Shown here: piece by piece, positions 1 through 11,437 of the stretch
Numbering within the stretch: the first letter of the stretch is position 1
Layout: each line of letters opens with the position of its first letter
NCBI GenBank assembly: GCA_037576195.1
Contig: CM075101.1
Span: forward strand, 5,518,001-5,582,000
Source of the DNA: Phytoseiulus persimilis
Lineage: Eukaryota; Arthropoda; Arachnida; Mesostigmata; Phytoseiidae
Reading direction: 5' to 3'
DNA: 64,000 nt
Notes under the pieces: generated by a model
Databases searched by the model: none
Seen by the model: the letters and a program-made list of their open reading frames with translations, nothing else
Told to the model about the DNA's origin: nothing
Translations under genes and position numbers: made by a program

Positions 1-2663
1 GCCTCTTTAGCCTTCTTGGCTTCGCTGTATTCCTCTCCCCGGTCAGAAGGGGAGAGGGGAGCGGCACTCGAAACTGACACTCCTGACAGCATCCTGAAAG
101 AGCGAGAGATGGAGACATATCGAACGAAACTTCGGTAAATCGAGTGGGAAACGGGCAAACAATCTGGCGTAGCCGCTCATGACCGTCGCAGCGATGGCGA
201 GCGGTCTGTCCCATGAGCGTGTCTTTTTTTCGGCCTGAGCTCCGAGGTATCTGAGCGAGGAGGGATTCCGACGCGAAGCCCATAGGAGGTCAAAGAAATG
301 CAGCACAGCGTTAGACTGCGTAACCGAGACAGTATCGATCAGGCCCTCATCTCGAAACGCTTGATGGACGAGCGGGCTCTTCGCAAGGATCTGCGGTGGC
401 GTCGCATTTGACGGTTCGAGCAACTCCGAGTCAATACCTCATCACCACCGCCGGGATCGGCCGCTTCGGAAGCGCCCGACCCAAAATCGATGGGAACGAT
501 GACTCTCATTATTCCTACCTTCGCAAAGCTGACCGAATGCGATTCTCCGGCGCCTGCCGTTCTGAACGCTACTTTGGTCGTCCGAGTGGTTCTCAACCGA
601 TGGGGCGCGCTCCGCTAGGGGGGCTTCGAGGTTTTCGCTTTTTCCTGGAGCGTGTATTGAAATTTCAACATGCTCAAGAGGAGACACGAGGTCCGGAAAA
701 GTTATTCGAAGCTCTCCTGGATTATCTCGATGACTGCGGATGCAAAGGCGCTCCAACCGCCATCTGGCATAGTTGGAACGACTATAATGGTATCATCGAA
801 CGTCTCAACGAACGGCTTCGACGGCTTGTTCCTTGGGATTGATCTTACGCCTTGAGGGGTGGCAGCGCCCAACAGATCCTTCGCCCCAGATCCTTGTTAC
901 AGTGGACTGCGCCTAGCCGGTACACATCGGGACCAGACCATCTTGATCTGAATAAGCGGACGATCCGATTGAGTGGGAAATAGAGGAAGCATACTCCTGA
1001 TACTGTATATTCGCCAGAAATGTATCTATTCTCATCATAATATCACGAGTGGATCTTTAGGCGCTTGAGCTCATAGTTCCCGGAATGCGACACTTGAAGC
1101 AATACGATGAAGCTCTCCCCGAAGATACGAGTTGATGGAATATGTAGCGATTGGGCTTCAAGTGCTTGACGATGAATCCATCAATTGAAGTCCATTTTTT
1201 TCGTCCTCGACATCCCACAAACGAATTCGACTCAAACTGAAGACGTTCGTGGGCAGTCCCCCTCGAAATCTTGCATGAAAAACCATTGGAGTAGTTCTAT
1301 ACCTCGCTCAGCTCCATGCACAGCTACAAGCTTTTCCGCCTCTCGGCACTCCCCTCCGATTTCTGAACCGGAGTCACACAGCCCCGATTTGCCGCGATTT
1401 CCTGGACGATATCATCTCAGTGAGGTTCAACCGAAGAGGGGCACTGGACTTCATCTGTCAAATTGACAAGGATGTCCCGAGATTTCGAACTGGGGGCAGA
1501 TCGGAATCCGTTCGGTCTTTTAGTTAGAGAAAACTGGCAGGGTTTGAGCAGTGAAACATTGGAACCTGACAAGCTCTCGTGGCTGTAACAAAGTGATCCA
1601 TTCGGCCATGCGTTCCTCATTGCGGAATTTTCTCATTCTTTCATTCTAAGGAAAATCCCGCAAGTGACGGAATAATTCGAGTACGAGGAGCCTTGTATCG
1701 ATAACTCGGAGCGTGTTCTTTGAAGATAAAGGGGGAATTCGACTGTTGATCCGAATAATTGGATGCGCCGATTATACGGTGTTCTCATTAAGCGGAGTCC
1801 ACTGTATTTACGTTCGCTATGTTGGTTGTTGATGTCCACGTATGTTCTACCGAGAGCCCCGCTTGATTTCTAAGCCGTGACTCGGGATCACAAAATTTTA
1901 AAATACACATTCAGAAATTGATGTTGAGCACTCTTGGTGACGCACGGAGTGGCATTCTCCTGAGGCTCGCGAAATCTGTGGAATCACGGGCTCGCATCGG
2001 AATGATCCATCGGAGATACTTAGCTCGATAGTGCTCTCGACTCCTGCAAAATCCAAAACAAGCGCCCAGATATCCTGAATTTCTTCAGGAATGATCGTGT
2101 TACTTTCAGCGTCAAAAATCTCGGAGGATCAAGTACAGGTGCTCCTGCGCCTGGCGTAACCCGACCCGTGAAGACAGAAACCAGCACTGCAGGAGAAGCG
2201 GAACATGCTCCTAACTAGGATGAAAAGCCCTATGATACCGAATACTTGAAGCTAGACGCTCGCCCCCAACAGTGACTTGCTCGACATACCCATGTGTGTC
2301 GTGTGTCTGGAAGTGTCGGCACACGACTACCTGGAACAGTATAAGCTAGCCTGCGTCCTGAAGACTGAGCATCCAAGTGTCGCAAATAAGCACGTAGATC
2401 ACTGAGGTTGGCAAGCCGAATCGAAATATTGTGAGTAAAGAAAGGATCAGCAAAACGGACAAGCCACTCCTGCGACCGAGGAACCCCGCATCTTCGCTCA
2501 TTTCGGCTTCGTTCTCCTCGGCTTGTTCGTGTGCCTCCTCCACCTTGTGGGTAACACGGCCGTGCAGCAGGACAGGTTGGACGTTCTCGCTGTATGCATT
2601 GCATCTGTCATAGACAGAGTTTCAACCCAACATAGTTCCGATGGAGGCCGCTCACGATTCAAT
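1..2663. other. Intergenic, no recognised gene
   Basis: No family could be recognised in any frame. The longest frame here (396-842, plus, 148 codons) has no identifiable domain, and a frame this long is expected by chance in DNA of roughly balanced base composition. No tRNA-like or rRNA-like segment was seen. The stretch most likely is intergenic DNA or part of a long intron of a gene lying to the left. Confidence 0.5.
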
Positions 2664-2907
2664 GGCGTACCCAGAAGGGTGGGGGGCAATGCCACCCCCT
2701 GAAGACTCCTTGATAACATTGGGGAGGGTGCAGTGGAATCTACTTCGATGGACGAAAGTGTTCCGCGAAGATTCAGTCTAATCAGGAAAATCCTCACGGA
2801 TTTGAAAACCATGTTGAACGCGTCATGAGAAGCTCGCGACGATGATGGTAATTATCATCGTCATCATCACACCCTTGGCCTTCCCCCAAAAAGAAGCTGG
2901 GTGCGCC
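2664..2907. mobile_element. Small inverted-repeat DNA element (MITE-like)
   Basis: The block starts with GGCGTACCCAG (2664-2674) and ends with CTGGGTGCGCC (2897-2907), whose reverse complement is GGCGCACCCAG, giving 10 of 11 matching bases. Just inside the left end are G-rich and C-rich stretches flanking GCAATGCC. At about 250 bp with terminal inverted repeats and no coding capacity it fits a non-autonomous DNA transposon. The GGCG-ACCCAG end with G/C runs inside resembles common arthropod MITE ends. The superfamily is not certain and no target-site duplication was identified. Confidence 0.4.
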
Positions 2908-3157
2908 CCTGACTCCACCAACAGTTGTTTCACTGAAATCGCCTATTCAGTTGACGAGCCCGATACGACCATAGTGCAATAATGATCTTCCTCGGTCCGT
3001 TATTAAATAGCTCGCCGAATTGATTTTCACATACAAAGTTATCCACCTACGACGACAGCTACTCATTCTTTTGGCAATGTCATCATGTTTCTCTTTCCGT
3101 TCGAGATTTTCTCTTCTTCCATCCTTCGGACGGGGCGCGATCCAATCCAACTCCTAT

Positions 3158-3191
3158 GGGGGGGGGGGAGGCGGAAGGTTGAGAACCACTG
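3158..3191 (-). mobile_element. Solo hAT-like transposon end with G-run
   Basis: On the minus strand the sequence reads CAGTGGTTCTCAACCTT (3191-3175), the well-known terminal motif of many hAT-type elements. It continues inward into a C-rich run, seen on the plus strand as 11 G at 3158-3168. No matching second end was found nearby, so this is a truncated remnant or a chance match to a short terminal motif. It lies downstream of the 3' end of the secreted-protein gene. Confidence 0.3.
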
Positions 3192-3285
3192 GTTCATGGC
3201 GAACGGGAACAATCTGTTTGAGGGTCCTCCGGCTGGTGGAAACCAGCAGGCTGATAACTGATAACCATCAGGATTTACGAGGAAG

Positions 3286-3291
3286 TTTATT
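3286..3291 (-). terminator. Poly(A) signal of the secreted-protein gene
   Basis: AATAAA on the minus strand, about 58 bases downstream of the TGA stop codon at 3349-3351. Its position and orientation fit the cleavage and polyadenylation signal of the Gly/Ser-rich secreted protein gene. Confidence 0.5.
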
Positions 3292-3348
3292 CATCAAACT
3301 CAGAGGATCCTCCGAGAATCTCTCAGAAAATCCCGCATTGGTGGGAAT

Positions 3349-4066
3349 TCACTTGCCGATGGCGCTCATGGGCAGGATCGATCCCGACCCCCTCCCAGAT
3401 GAAACTGCACTCGTCATACCGACCGAGCGGAGGCCGGTGGATCCTTTCGTCAGCATTGACGTCCCTCCGATGCTGCTGGGCACCATTCCAGACGTCAGGC
3501 TAGCAGTCCCTCCTGCCGGAACCATCTGGTAGCCAGCCAAACGTTTCTGGCCGCCGACCATCCCCATGGACGCCATCGGCATGTTCCCCTGAACGACGGC
3601 CCCACCACCGCTCCTCCGAACAGCTGAACCACCGACTGGATGTTGCACCTTGAGGGGGCGAGAGAAAAATTTTGAGTTCGCTGGAGCCCCTCCGACCTGG
3701 CTTCGCCTCGCCAGGGGATTGGGAGCGAGAGGTCGAGCCGGAATCACTCACCTGTTTCTTCACCACGTAGCCACCGCCTCCTCCCGAGGCTGAGCCTGAA
3801 CTCCATCGGGCTCCGCCACCCGAGCCGCCAGAACCGCCGCCAGAACCGCCGCTCGAGCTCCACTGGCTGCCCCCATTGTAAACGACAGTTTCAGTGACTA
3901 TTTCAGTCCAAGTGAATGGCTGTCCTGATTGACCTCCACTTTGATAGCTCCAGGAGTGCGGCGATCCAGTTGTGGCCACGAATTCGGTCTCCCAGAACTC
4001 TGAGTTCTCAGCGCGAGCTGAGACAACGAACGCGGCAGCAAGAACTACAGATTTAAGAGTCCACAT
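3349..4066 (-). CDS. Small secreted Gly/Ser-rich protein, two exons
   Basis: Exon 1 is 4066-3752 (105 codons) and ends at a GTGAGT donor. Exon 2 is 3648-3349 (99 codons plus TGA) and follows a CTCAAG acceptor. The 103-bp intron is phase 0, and the joined product is 204 residues. The N-terminus MWTLKSVVLAAAFVVSARA is a clear signal peptide: one Lys, a hydrophobic core, then Ala-Arg-Ala before the likely cleavage site at about residue 19. The mature part begins acidic and aromatic. It then has Gly-Gly-Ser repeats at roughly residues 70-100. The second exon is rich in Gly, Met, Ser and Val with scattered basic residues. No enzyme motif, cysteine pattern or chitin-binding R&R consensus is seen. 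Composition suggests an extracellular, cuticle-, silk- or gland-type protein, but this is inference. Exon 1 read through its donor would add an unrelated tail, so splicing is favoured. The family was not identified. Confidence 0.75.
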
Positions 4067-4100
4067 TGTTTGTGCGTTGAACTTTCTTTGAACCTTTCGC

Positions 4101-4230
4101 TGACGCTCCCCGTTATCACGTGGCGTGTCTTATGTTCCTCACGAAACACAGCAGCGAGCGTCGGAAAGTGATTGTTGGTTCAGACGGAATTGGTCATGAA
4201 TTTGCCCGCGTCGCAGAACGGGGAGCGTCA
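4101..4230. repeat. 14-bp inverted repeat upstream of the secreted-protein gene
   Basis: TGACGCTCCCCGTT at 4101-4114 is repeated exactly as its reverse complement AACGGGGAGCGTCA at 4217-4230, with 102 bases between. The pair begins 35 bases upstream of the ATG at 4066-4064. It may be a paired regulatory site in the promoter or 5' UTR, or the ends of a tiny mobile element. No TATA box was confidently placed. Confidence 0.5.
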
Positions 4231-7200
4231 TCACCTCGCACGAGATGACGTCCGAACACCCATCAACCTCGGCTATGGGTCCGTTTCAAGGAGTCTTTGA
4301 TGTTCTCATTTTCGGTCGAGAACTCTCCGAAGCTCCCCCGTCGGTACTTGCCGCGGCTTGTGGGATATTCTCCCGAATTGAGCTGTATCCCAACGATCGG
4401 GACTCGTAGAGATGTCAGTGATTCCGAACGAGAAATCAGATGTTTTCCCCAGACTACTCGACGCAACAGAGTTCCCCACTCGGGACGAGATTCCCGTTCG
4501 GCGCGCCCGTCATGGGAGTCCAGGTACCTGGCGGCGCTTATCGATGGCACGTCTCTCAGGGAGCCGCGAAGCGACAATCAGTGGGAGCATTCAGAATCGT
4601 TCGGCAAGTCAGTGACAACATTCGCTTCATCAAGGTGTATATTGTGGTTCGGCCACCGGCTCTGGTCGTAATAGGATCGTAAGTTTCGAAAGGAGCAGCT
4701 TCGACACCCGAACGAAAACGGGGAACATCTTCCTGTTCGTGTCGCGGACTGTTCTCCTGCTCCTCCGCAGGCCGGGCTGTCCCGTCACCCGCTCGCCGGT
4801 CGCTCGAAAGGGAAGCAGTTGTTCTGACGGGCAACAGACTCAACAGAGTTAACAAGGGTGTCGAAAAGCTAGCAGCGAACTTGCTCTCTCTCTCTCTCTC
4901 TCTCTCTCTTCCACTCAAATCAAATAGCTGCTTGAATGGGGCGTTTTCTCGGAGCAACGCTACCCTGACATATGGTGAACGAGCAGTAATCAGCGGCCCA
5001 TACAATTGTCCGTGGTGCGGTGAAGTGAAGATGGACTCGAAACTCGACACCATGCCAGAGGTGTAACTAGAGAAGTATGAGGTGCCGAATCAATCTTGTC
5101 GATTCGCAAACAAACTCCAAGTGTTCCGCTCTCCTGACGTCCGACCGAAGAACCTGACACACAATCAGGTCCGACCAGTTCTTCGACACAAAATCGGATT
5201 GAGCCGTTTACTCGCTGCGGACATCAGATAGTTTCGCTCGTCATCAGGAGCGCACGCTAATAGCTCGATTTGGTTCAGCGGTCCGGTGGGTTGGCCTGCT
5301 CTCCATTTCGAAGATGAACGCGGATTCGGCTCCTTCGGACAGGAATATTCGTCGATGAGCGATCATGAGAGGTCCCACGTTTCCTCCAAACGGCGAACAG
5401 AAATCCGGAGTTGGGTGGCCTATGTCCTTCCTCGTGAGCCGCCCTACAACATGCCGTTGGTTCCACGTCGATCCGATCAATACCGGAGGGGTTCAGTTAG
5501 GACAAACCTACCCGGGCTTCCTACGCATATGGACTGCTCGATTTCGAAAGGCTAGAGGTCCAAACTTTGTTTCAGAAGCTCGACTGCACGAACTCAAAAG
5601 ATCTTGGGGGGCTAAAGCCTGCTCAGCCCGAACCCTGGCTACGAGACTGCTCATTTCGGTCGCATTATTCGCTTCTGCGTGGAGTCCGACACGGTACGGA
5701 AGTTCATCTTCAGATGTCGTTGCTTCCGAAAACAACGTGTTGCATCGTATACACCACATCTGGGACAGGTTTGCTCTAATCCAGAGTCCGTCTTGAGGGC
5801 TCTAGTTGGCAGCATGTTTGCTCGGGCTGGAGCTATTGTCATACGGGTAGCTGTTCACACGACGGGAGGCTTTACGCCTGCTGTAGACTGGGCTTGAGGA
5901 ACATGTGAGCAATTGCAGCAAAAGGGATCAATCCTTTCCTGCACCTTCGTTTGAGTGAGAGCGCAGATAACTGCAAGCTGTCTCCGGGAAATGGAAGAGA
6001 AAACCTTCCATTCCTGTGTGCGAGGTGTCCTCCCGAAGCCCCGAAACCATTTCTCCCGAACGGATTTCCCGAAATCTTCTCTCCAACCTGGGAGGAACTC
6101 TCCTGATCTCGAAGCCCCCCGAATGGATGAGGCCTCTGTGCAAAACGCGGAGTCGAGACGGAATACGCTGGGAAGTTCCACGGATGGTAGGAGTCGGCGG
6201 ACCTGTCGATCAGCTGCGCTCTCGGTCGCTCGTCTTCCAACATTTTGCGAAACCCCTCCGCATAGCCATTTCCACAGGAAATGGTTTGAGAAAGATGGCT
6301 TTGGGGGCATTGCCTCTGAGAAGCTGCTTCGAGGAATGACGTTGGCAGGAACGGTTTCGGGAAAACGGCTTCAAGAAGACGGTCTGTAACCCTTTGCGGA
6401 ACCAAGCGATGGATTCTGAGAATGAGAGCTGATACGCGAATTCGTTCGGGCCGGACTTATGACTCTTCTATCATTGACGACCGCAGGGGCTTCTTCTGGA
6501 TGCAAGACATAGCCCCGATATCAGTCGAATCCAAGCAACCTTCTCTCTAGAGTATACAGCCACCGACACGTCTGGAGAGGAAGTGGTCTCAGCCGCTAAC
6601 GTGAAACCAATAGGTTCAACAGCTCCCGGTGGTAAAGCTGGAGAATATGGCTGCAAATTGTGTAAACAAATAGTTGTGTGCATTCGAATCCACGATTAAC
6701 GATGGCTCTGGTTTCGAGAAAGAGAGCTGTTGGCAGCTGAGAATTTGCGTGCTGACTTGTCGAGGAAAGCTCTGAAACATGAGCAATTAATCAATTCCGA
6801 GTTATCAATTACCTATGACGTATCATAGCGGCATTGAGAGATTCGTTCCGGTGGGGAGCAGCCTCAGGAGCGAAGAAGCAGGCAGCTTGTCTCTCCCCCG
6901 GTGGGAACGTCGACTCGAAGCGATTCGCAAGCTCTACCCAATTGTTTTGATCGCTCCATATTATCAGGGGGCTTACGGAATGGGCGAGAGTACGCTGGCA
7001 CACTGTTGCCCGAAAGCAGTAATACTGTCCAGGCTCGCGATTTTTTTGTCAAAGACCCGCTATCTGTTCCCTCGGAAGTTTGCGTCAAGCATTGACTCTG
7101 TTCCCTAATAGCAACGTTACAGGGAACCAAAGGAGGGCCTGGTAGCAACGAAAAAGCAAAACTGAGAGAGGCCTCAATCCAAATCATACTATCGCGGTAA

Positions 7201-10200
7201 CGGATGAATTCAGGGAATCCAGCGAGTGATTGTTGAACGTTAACCTCACCCATCTCTTGTTTTGGCCGAGATCCGAATCCCCGGAAGCTTCAATTTTATC
7301 ACTCCGGTCGAACTGACCTCTCTCGATCAGGACCCTCTGGAATCTATTCTTAAGAATCCGGCTTTTATAGCGGTGGAGCCCCGTGGCGTCGGCTTGAAAT
7401 GATTCACAAAGCGCCTGTGTCACTCAGTGGTCAGTATTCAGTTTCGGTGCTTTCGCAGCGAGCTGCCGACAATATAATGCGCAGCCGTTCATATGCCATG
7501 GAGCATACTTTGGAACCGGGATCACTCATGAAGATGAGCTCGTCGCTCACCTCAAAGAGATCGATGTTGTGGAAGACTGCGAAAATAGCAGGGAATGTGT
7601 GGTTGAAGTCGACGTTGTCTATTGCGTCAACCGCAGCCAGCGTTGTTTCTTGGTCCTGTGTTGACTCGTCGCAAGATCACGAGAAACGAGGTCCCGAATC
7701 TCCGCCTGAAGATGCGCTCTTCTGGAGCCGGAAATCTGAATTGGAAAGCTTCTCCCATCCCCCGCGGTGATCCTATCCATCATGCGACATCGCGCCTTAC
7801 TTGTTCAAACGCTATTCAGTTCAACAAGCGAAAGTGAAGCGTTTAATGTGGATGCCTGGGTCGAGCAAAGAGCTCGGCTTCGAACTTCGACCACCCTGTA
7901 AATGTGCGTTCCCTATTATTTTAACAGTCGATTCATGGAGGACACATTTTCCGAATGGAGGCCCAATCCACGGTTTCAAGGGATTGAGTCACACGCTGGA
8001 AGCAGAAACTGTTCGATCTCTTCAAAATAACCTCAATGAAGTGTGGCCACTTTTCAGCTCGTGTGGTATTCTGCTCTATTATTACTATGGCCACTCGGAG
8101 GGAGAATTCAGAATCGCATGCGTGCTCCATCGGTCAATGCCAGGGGAGGTTCGGACGTTCGGGCTGCCTGAGAACGCCACATCCCGACGCGGAAGTCGGG
8201 TAGGTTTGCTGACCTCCAGCTCGACCACATGGAAATCATTGACGGTACGAAAGACTATAACGTTGAATGGAGTCCCTTACACCAATTTCTCAACCCGCAA
8301 TCCATAGAATACTCGATTCCTCAACAGAGTGCATCCAATTGTTGGCTCTCGATTCAGAGGATGCCTCCGAGCTTCCGTTGGATTAATGTCCTCTCCCACT
8401 GATAACCTCGTTTAAGGCTCTACATTGAGGATTCGTTGCATATCATTGACGACCGCTGTGGAATTCAATTACTTCTTTAGGAATCGCTCCTCATTGGTTG
8501 GTCAGGGACCGGCGCTCTGAAAATTTTGACCAACCCCGAGCACGGAGTCTTTGCTAAGCGTTCAACACATTTATCCGGGTTCTCCGAAGAGCACCAAGCG
8601 TTAACACCCAGTCGAGCTTCGTACACTAATACCGGTCGACGGCTCTCGCAATCATTCGAATTTTGGCGCGTTGTCTTGCCCAGGCTGCCTGTTGCCGAGC
8701 CGCCTGCGTTACCCGCGTTCCACAATATCTCTGGCTGACTGTGTGTCTGTGTTGGGGTGTGCGAGTGTCTGCTGCCACCCGCGTTGATCTTTGGTGTTGT
8801 GTTGATATTTTGTCGTGTATGCCGACGACGTAACGAGACCACTGTGTCTCTTCTGTCTACGACGAGAGCCAGTGGTACAACAACGACGAGTTCCGTAGAG
8901 GGGAGTTGAATGTTCTCGCCGGCTCGCTCAATTTGATGGTTTTCGTTGGAAGTTGACAACTTGTTTCCACTGATGGAATCCATCGCTCAATAAATACTGT
9001 TCGTCGTCGCGTAGTGATCCGCCGCAGAGGACCTGTGCCAAAGTCTCAGGAAGAGACCCTTGGTCCAACAACATCAGCCGAGAAGCTACTAGGATGCCAT
9101 AAACTTCGCTTCCACTGATCGCAACGCACATCAATGAGTAATTCAGGTTAGCGCGTGAAGAGGTCGAAGCGAAACCATGTCTCCGATTTCAACCATTCAG
9201 TTACCCTTATACGTACACATTTCGCCATCGGAGAAGAAGCCATGAACCTCCCCTGTTTTGCACCGATTGCCAGACCAACTCAAATCGAGAGAGTGTCGAT
9301 GTGCAGATGATACACCGTGGGATTCTGTCAAATTCCGGGCGATTCCACCCCGAACGAGTGAATTCGTCGGGCGCAGAACTGTTTTATGGTGGATGTTCGA
9401 AACTACGACTCGCTGGCTCGAAGAATCTACCTGAGAAGACCTCTCTTAGGGAAATTTCAACGCACAGTATGGCCGGAGAATGGGGTGGGATTTTCGGAAA
9501 GCGGACTCGCGGACGAATTTGCTATCCGCTATTGCTGGATGAACGATGGGTGTTCCCAATTCCTGCCTAACCTTTCGTATAGGTAGTTTAAGGGTTCCAT
9601 CCGGTAGATCACTGCGTATAGACGTAACATTTAAGTCTTTCGCGAGTCTCAGTAGGTCAACGCACCTTTGGAGCAGCCCTTCGCGTGCCTAATGAGGATC
9701 GAGAACCATATTCGAGCAGTACGACCTAGGGTTCAACCTCATTCGCATTCATCATGATACCTGTGTAATACCTGCGTCCGTGTTGAATGGGAACAACGGC
9801 GTCGCAGCTCCTCCCCGGAGTGACGAGTCCGGCCTGGATAACCGATGGGATCGCGAGATGCGCCGTCGTAGTGACAGTTGTGATTTCGAGAAAACGAACT
9901 CGTGCTCCCAACGTCGATTTTTTTCAAGGTCAAGCCTTTCTTGATGAGGGCCAGGGAATGCACATCGTTGTGAGGGAGCTCTCTGATCGATCTCGCATGA
10001 TCGGGGGGCGTGCTGATGTCAGAGCTCTTCCTGATAGGGTCAAACCTGGACATCTTCAGCATGAGCAGGGTCGTCGCGTCTAAGGAATCGCTGGTCGAGT
10101 TAACGGCCTGTCGGGCTCGGACTTCGGTCTTCCACGAGCTTTTCCCAATGAATCGGAAGTTTGATGCGGGGGATGTTTGGTGATCCGATAATCTGATTTC

Positions 10201-10937
10201 CTCCAAGGTCTTTCCTTCCAAAGTGATAACTACGTGTTTATGTCGTGAAATCTCTCAATCTCGAGTATCTTTTGATCTGTTTGCTTACAATGATACTCTT
10301 GTTTGAAATGCTTCCGCGACTCGCAGCGAACCTTTTGATGAACGTCGTTCGTGGTGTTCTCTCCCTGTGCTCATAATGCATACCTTTAGACCTGCGAACG
10401 GAGCACATTATTATTTCGGCTGTGATCAAGCCATTGAACTGACAGCCGGAAAGAGGCTGTCGCAGAATAGATTGCACGGCATACTCCGAAAACGTTCTCA
10501 ACGGTTGATGGACTGAGGCTGTAATGTATTTGACAATTGCGCTAGCGATCATGGAGAACCGCCGCGTACCACATCAGAGTCCGCTTGGAATCGAGAATGA
10601 AAGCAAGAAATTGTCCTCGATGCTGATGGGCACCTGCACCAAAACTCGAGTGCGGGAGGAGCTGAAGTTGGAATTTGCACACTTACTACTCGAGGAGCTT
10701 TGAGCTCGTCTGATTCGTCCCTCTCGATTATCGGAACCGAGTTTTACGAGATCTTGTCAGCTTGATGAAAACTCGGTTCGTGGGGCATCCGAAGCTCGGG
10801 CAATGAGAATTTTCCGACCGCATATGCTCATCCATCGGCTCAACGATTTCGCGGTGCAACCTTCCCGTCCATATCTCTGTGCATAAGTGTCGAGCGATAA
10901 TCAAATAAATGAATGAATCGATGTGTTTGATCTGAAC
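4231..10937. other. Intergenic, unidentified coding-like fragments
   Basis: No protein family could be recognised. A (CT)n microsatellite occupies 4884-4909. Several short frames have natural-looking composition but run into stops or shift frame: plus-strand pieces between about 6470 and 8400, and minus-strand frames at 8928-9134, 9739-10221 and 10238-10552. They could be decayed coding DNA, exons of an unknown gene, or chance. None carries a motif I can name, and no splice pattern joins them convincingly. Confidence 0.4.
4884..4909. repeat. (CT)n microsatellite
   Basis: Uninterrupted CT dinucleotide run of about 26 bases in intergenic DNA. Confidence 0.9.
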
Positions 10938-11007
10938 CAGTGGTTTCCGGACTTCCTCAATCCGTAGACTCACTGCCCTTTGCCTCGACGAGCTTTTAGA
11001 ACCACTG
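10938..11007. mobile_element. Tiny hAT-like inverted-repeat element
   Basis: The left end CAGTGGTT (10938-10945) is matched by AACCACTG at 11000-11007, the usual outermost bases of many hAT transposons. The flanking 8-mers are ATCTGAAC on the left and ATCTCGGC on the right. They agree at five of eight positions, as a decayed 8-bp target-site duplication might. At 70 bp it has no coding capacity and would be an internally deleted derivative. Confidence 0.35.
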
Positions 11008-11038
11008 ATCTCGGCTGCATTTTGGTTCAGTTTCCATT

Positions 11039-11211
11039 CAGGCCGGGGGTCGTCAAACTTTTCCGACATCGGATCCGCAGGGTGCCGAGGGGTATCGCAG
11101 GCGTAGCCCGCCGAGGAGCTGCGGTGACCGAGGCAAAATTATCATCGAAGTACCTCCCTCGACACCCCACGGGATCCCTGGTAGCCGCGGCACAAGCTTT
11201 GACGACCCCTG
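11039..11211. mobile_element. hAT-like MITE upstream of the MKK gene
   Basis: The 12-mer GGGGTCGTCAAA at 11046-11057 is repeated as its exact reverse complement TTTGACGACCCC at 11198-11209. The outermost bases are CAGG at the left and CCTG at the right. Short elements with CAGGGGTC..CAAA ends are typical non-autonomous hAT transposons. The interior is GC-rich and non-coding. The flanking 8-mers do not match, so no target-site duplication is visible. It lies about 150 bp upstream of the first recognised MKK exon and could contribute to its 5' flank or an upstream intron. Confidence 0.5.
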
Positions 11212-11364
11212 ATCTAGACCTTGCCCGCCAAGACTTGGTTTCGTACCGTGACGAAGGTGCCAAGTCGGAAGCACCGAATTCAGGGCGAAGCACAGACGAA
11301 GGAGTGAGGGCTCATGGAATGTGAAGACACGAGTTGTGCGTCTAATTATGCAATCGATCCCCAG

Positions 11365-11437
11365 GTCGGAAGAGGCTGCCGGTGAACATACCGAAGTTCA
11401 CGATTCCGGCTGTACAAACCCCGCCTCCGCAAGCAAT
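11365..11437 (+). CDS. lic: MKK3/6 coding exon with MAPK docking motif
   Basis: First recognised exon. It follows a CCCCAG acceptor and ends at GTAAGT. It encodes the basic docking site and a proline-rich linker (PAVQTPPPQA), and begins with two bases of a split codon. The first base of that codon must come from an unseen upstream exon. Confidence 0.8.

Noticed and set aside
9726-9911. Minus frame with VPIQHG, briefly reminiscent of the actin VPIYEG region
   Set aside because: Neighbouring residues do not follow actin on either side, so the match is limited to a few residues.
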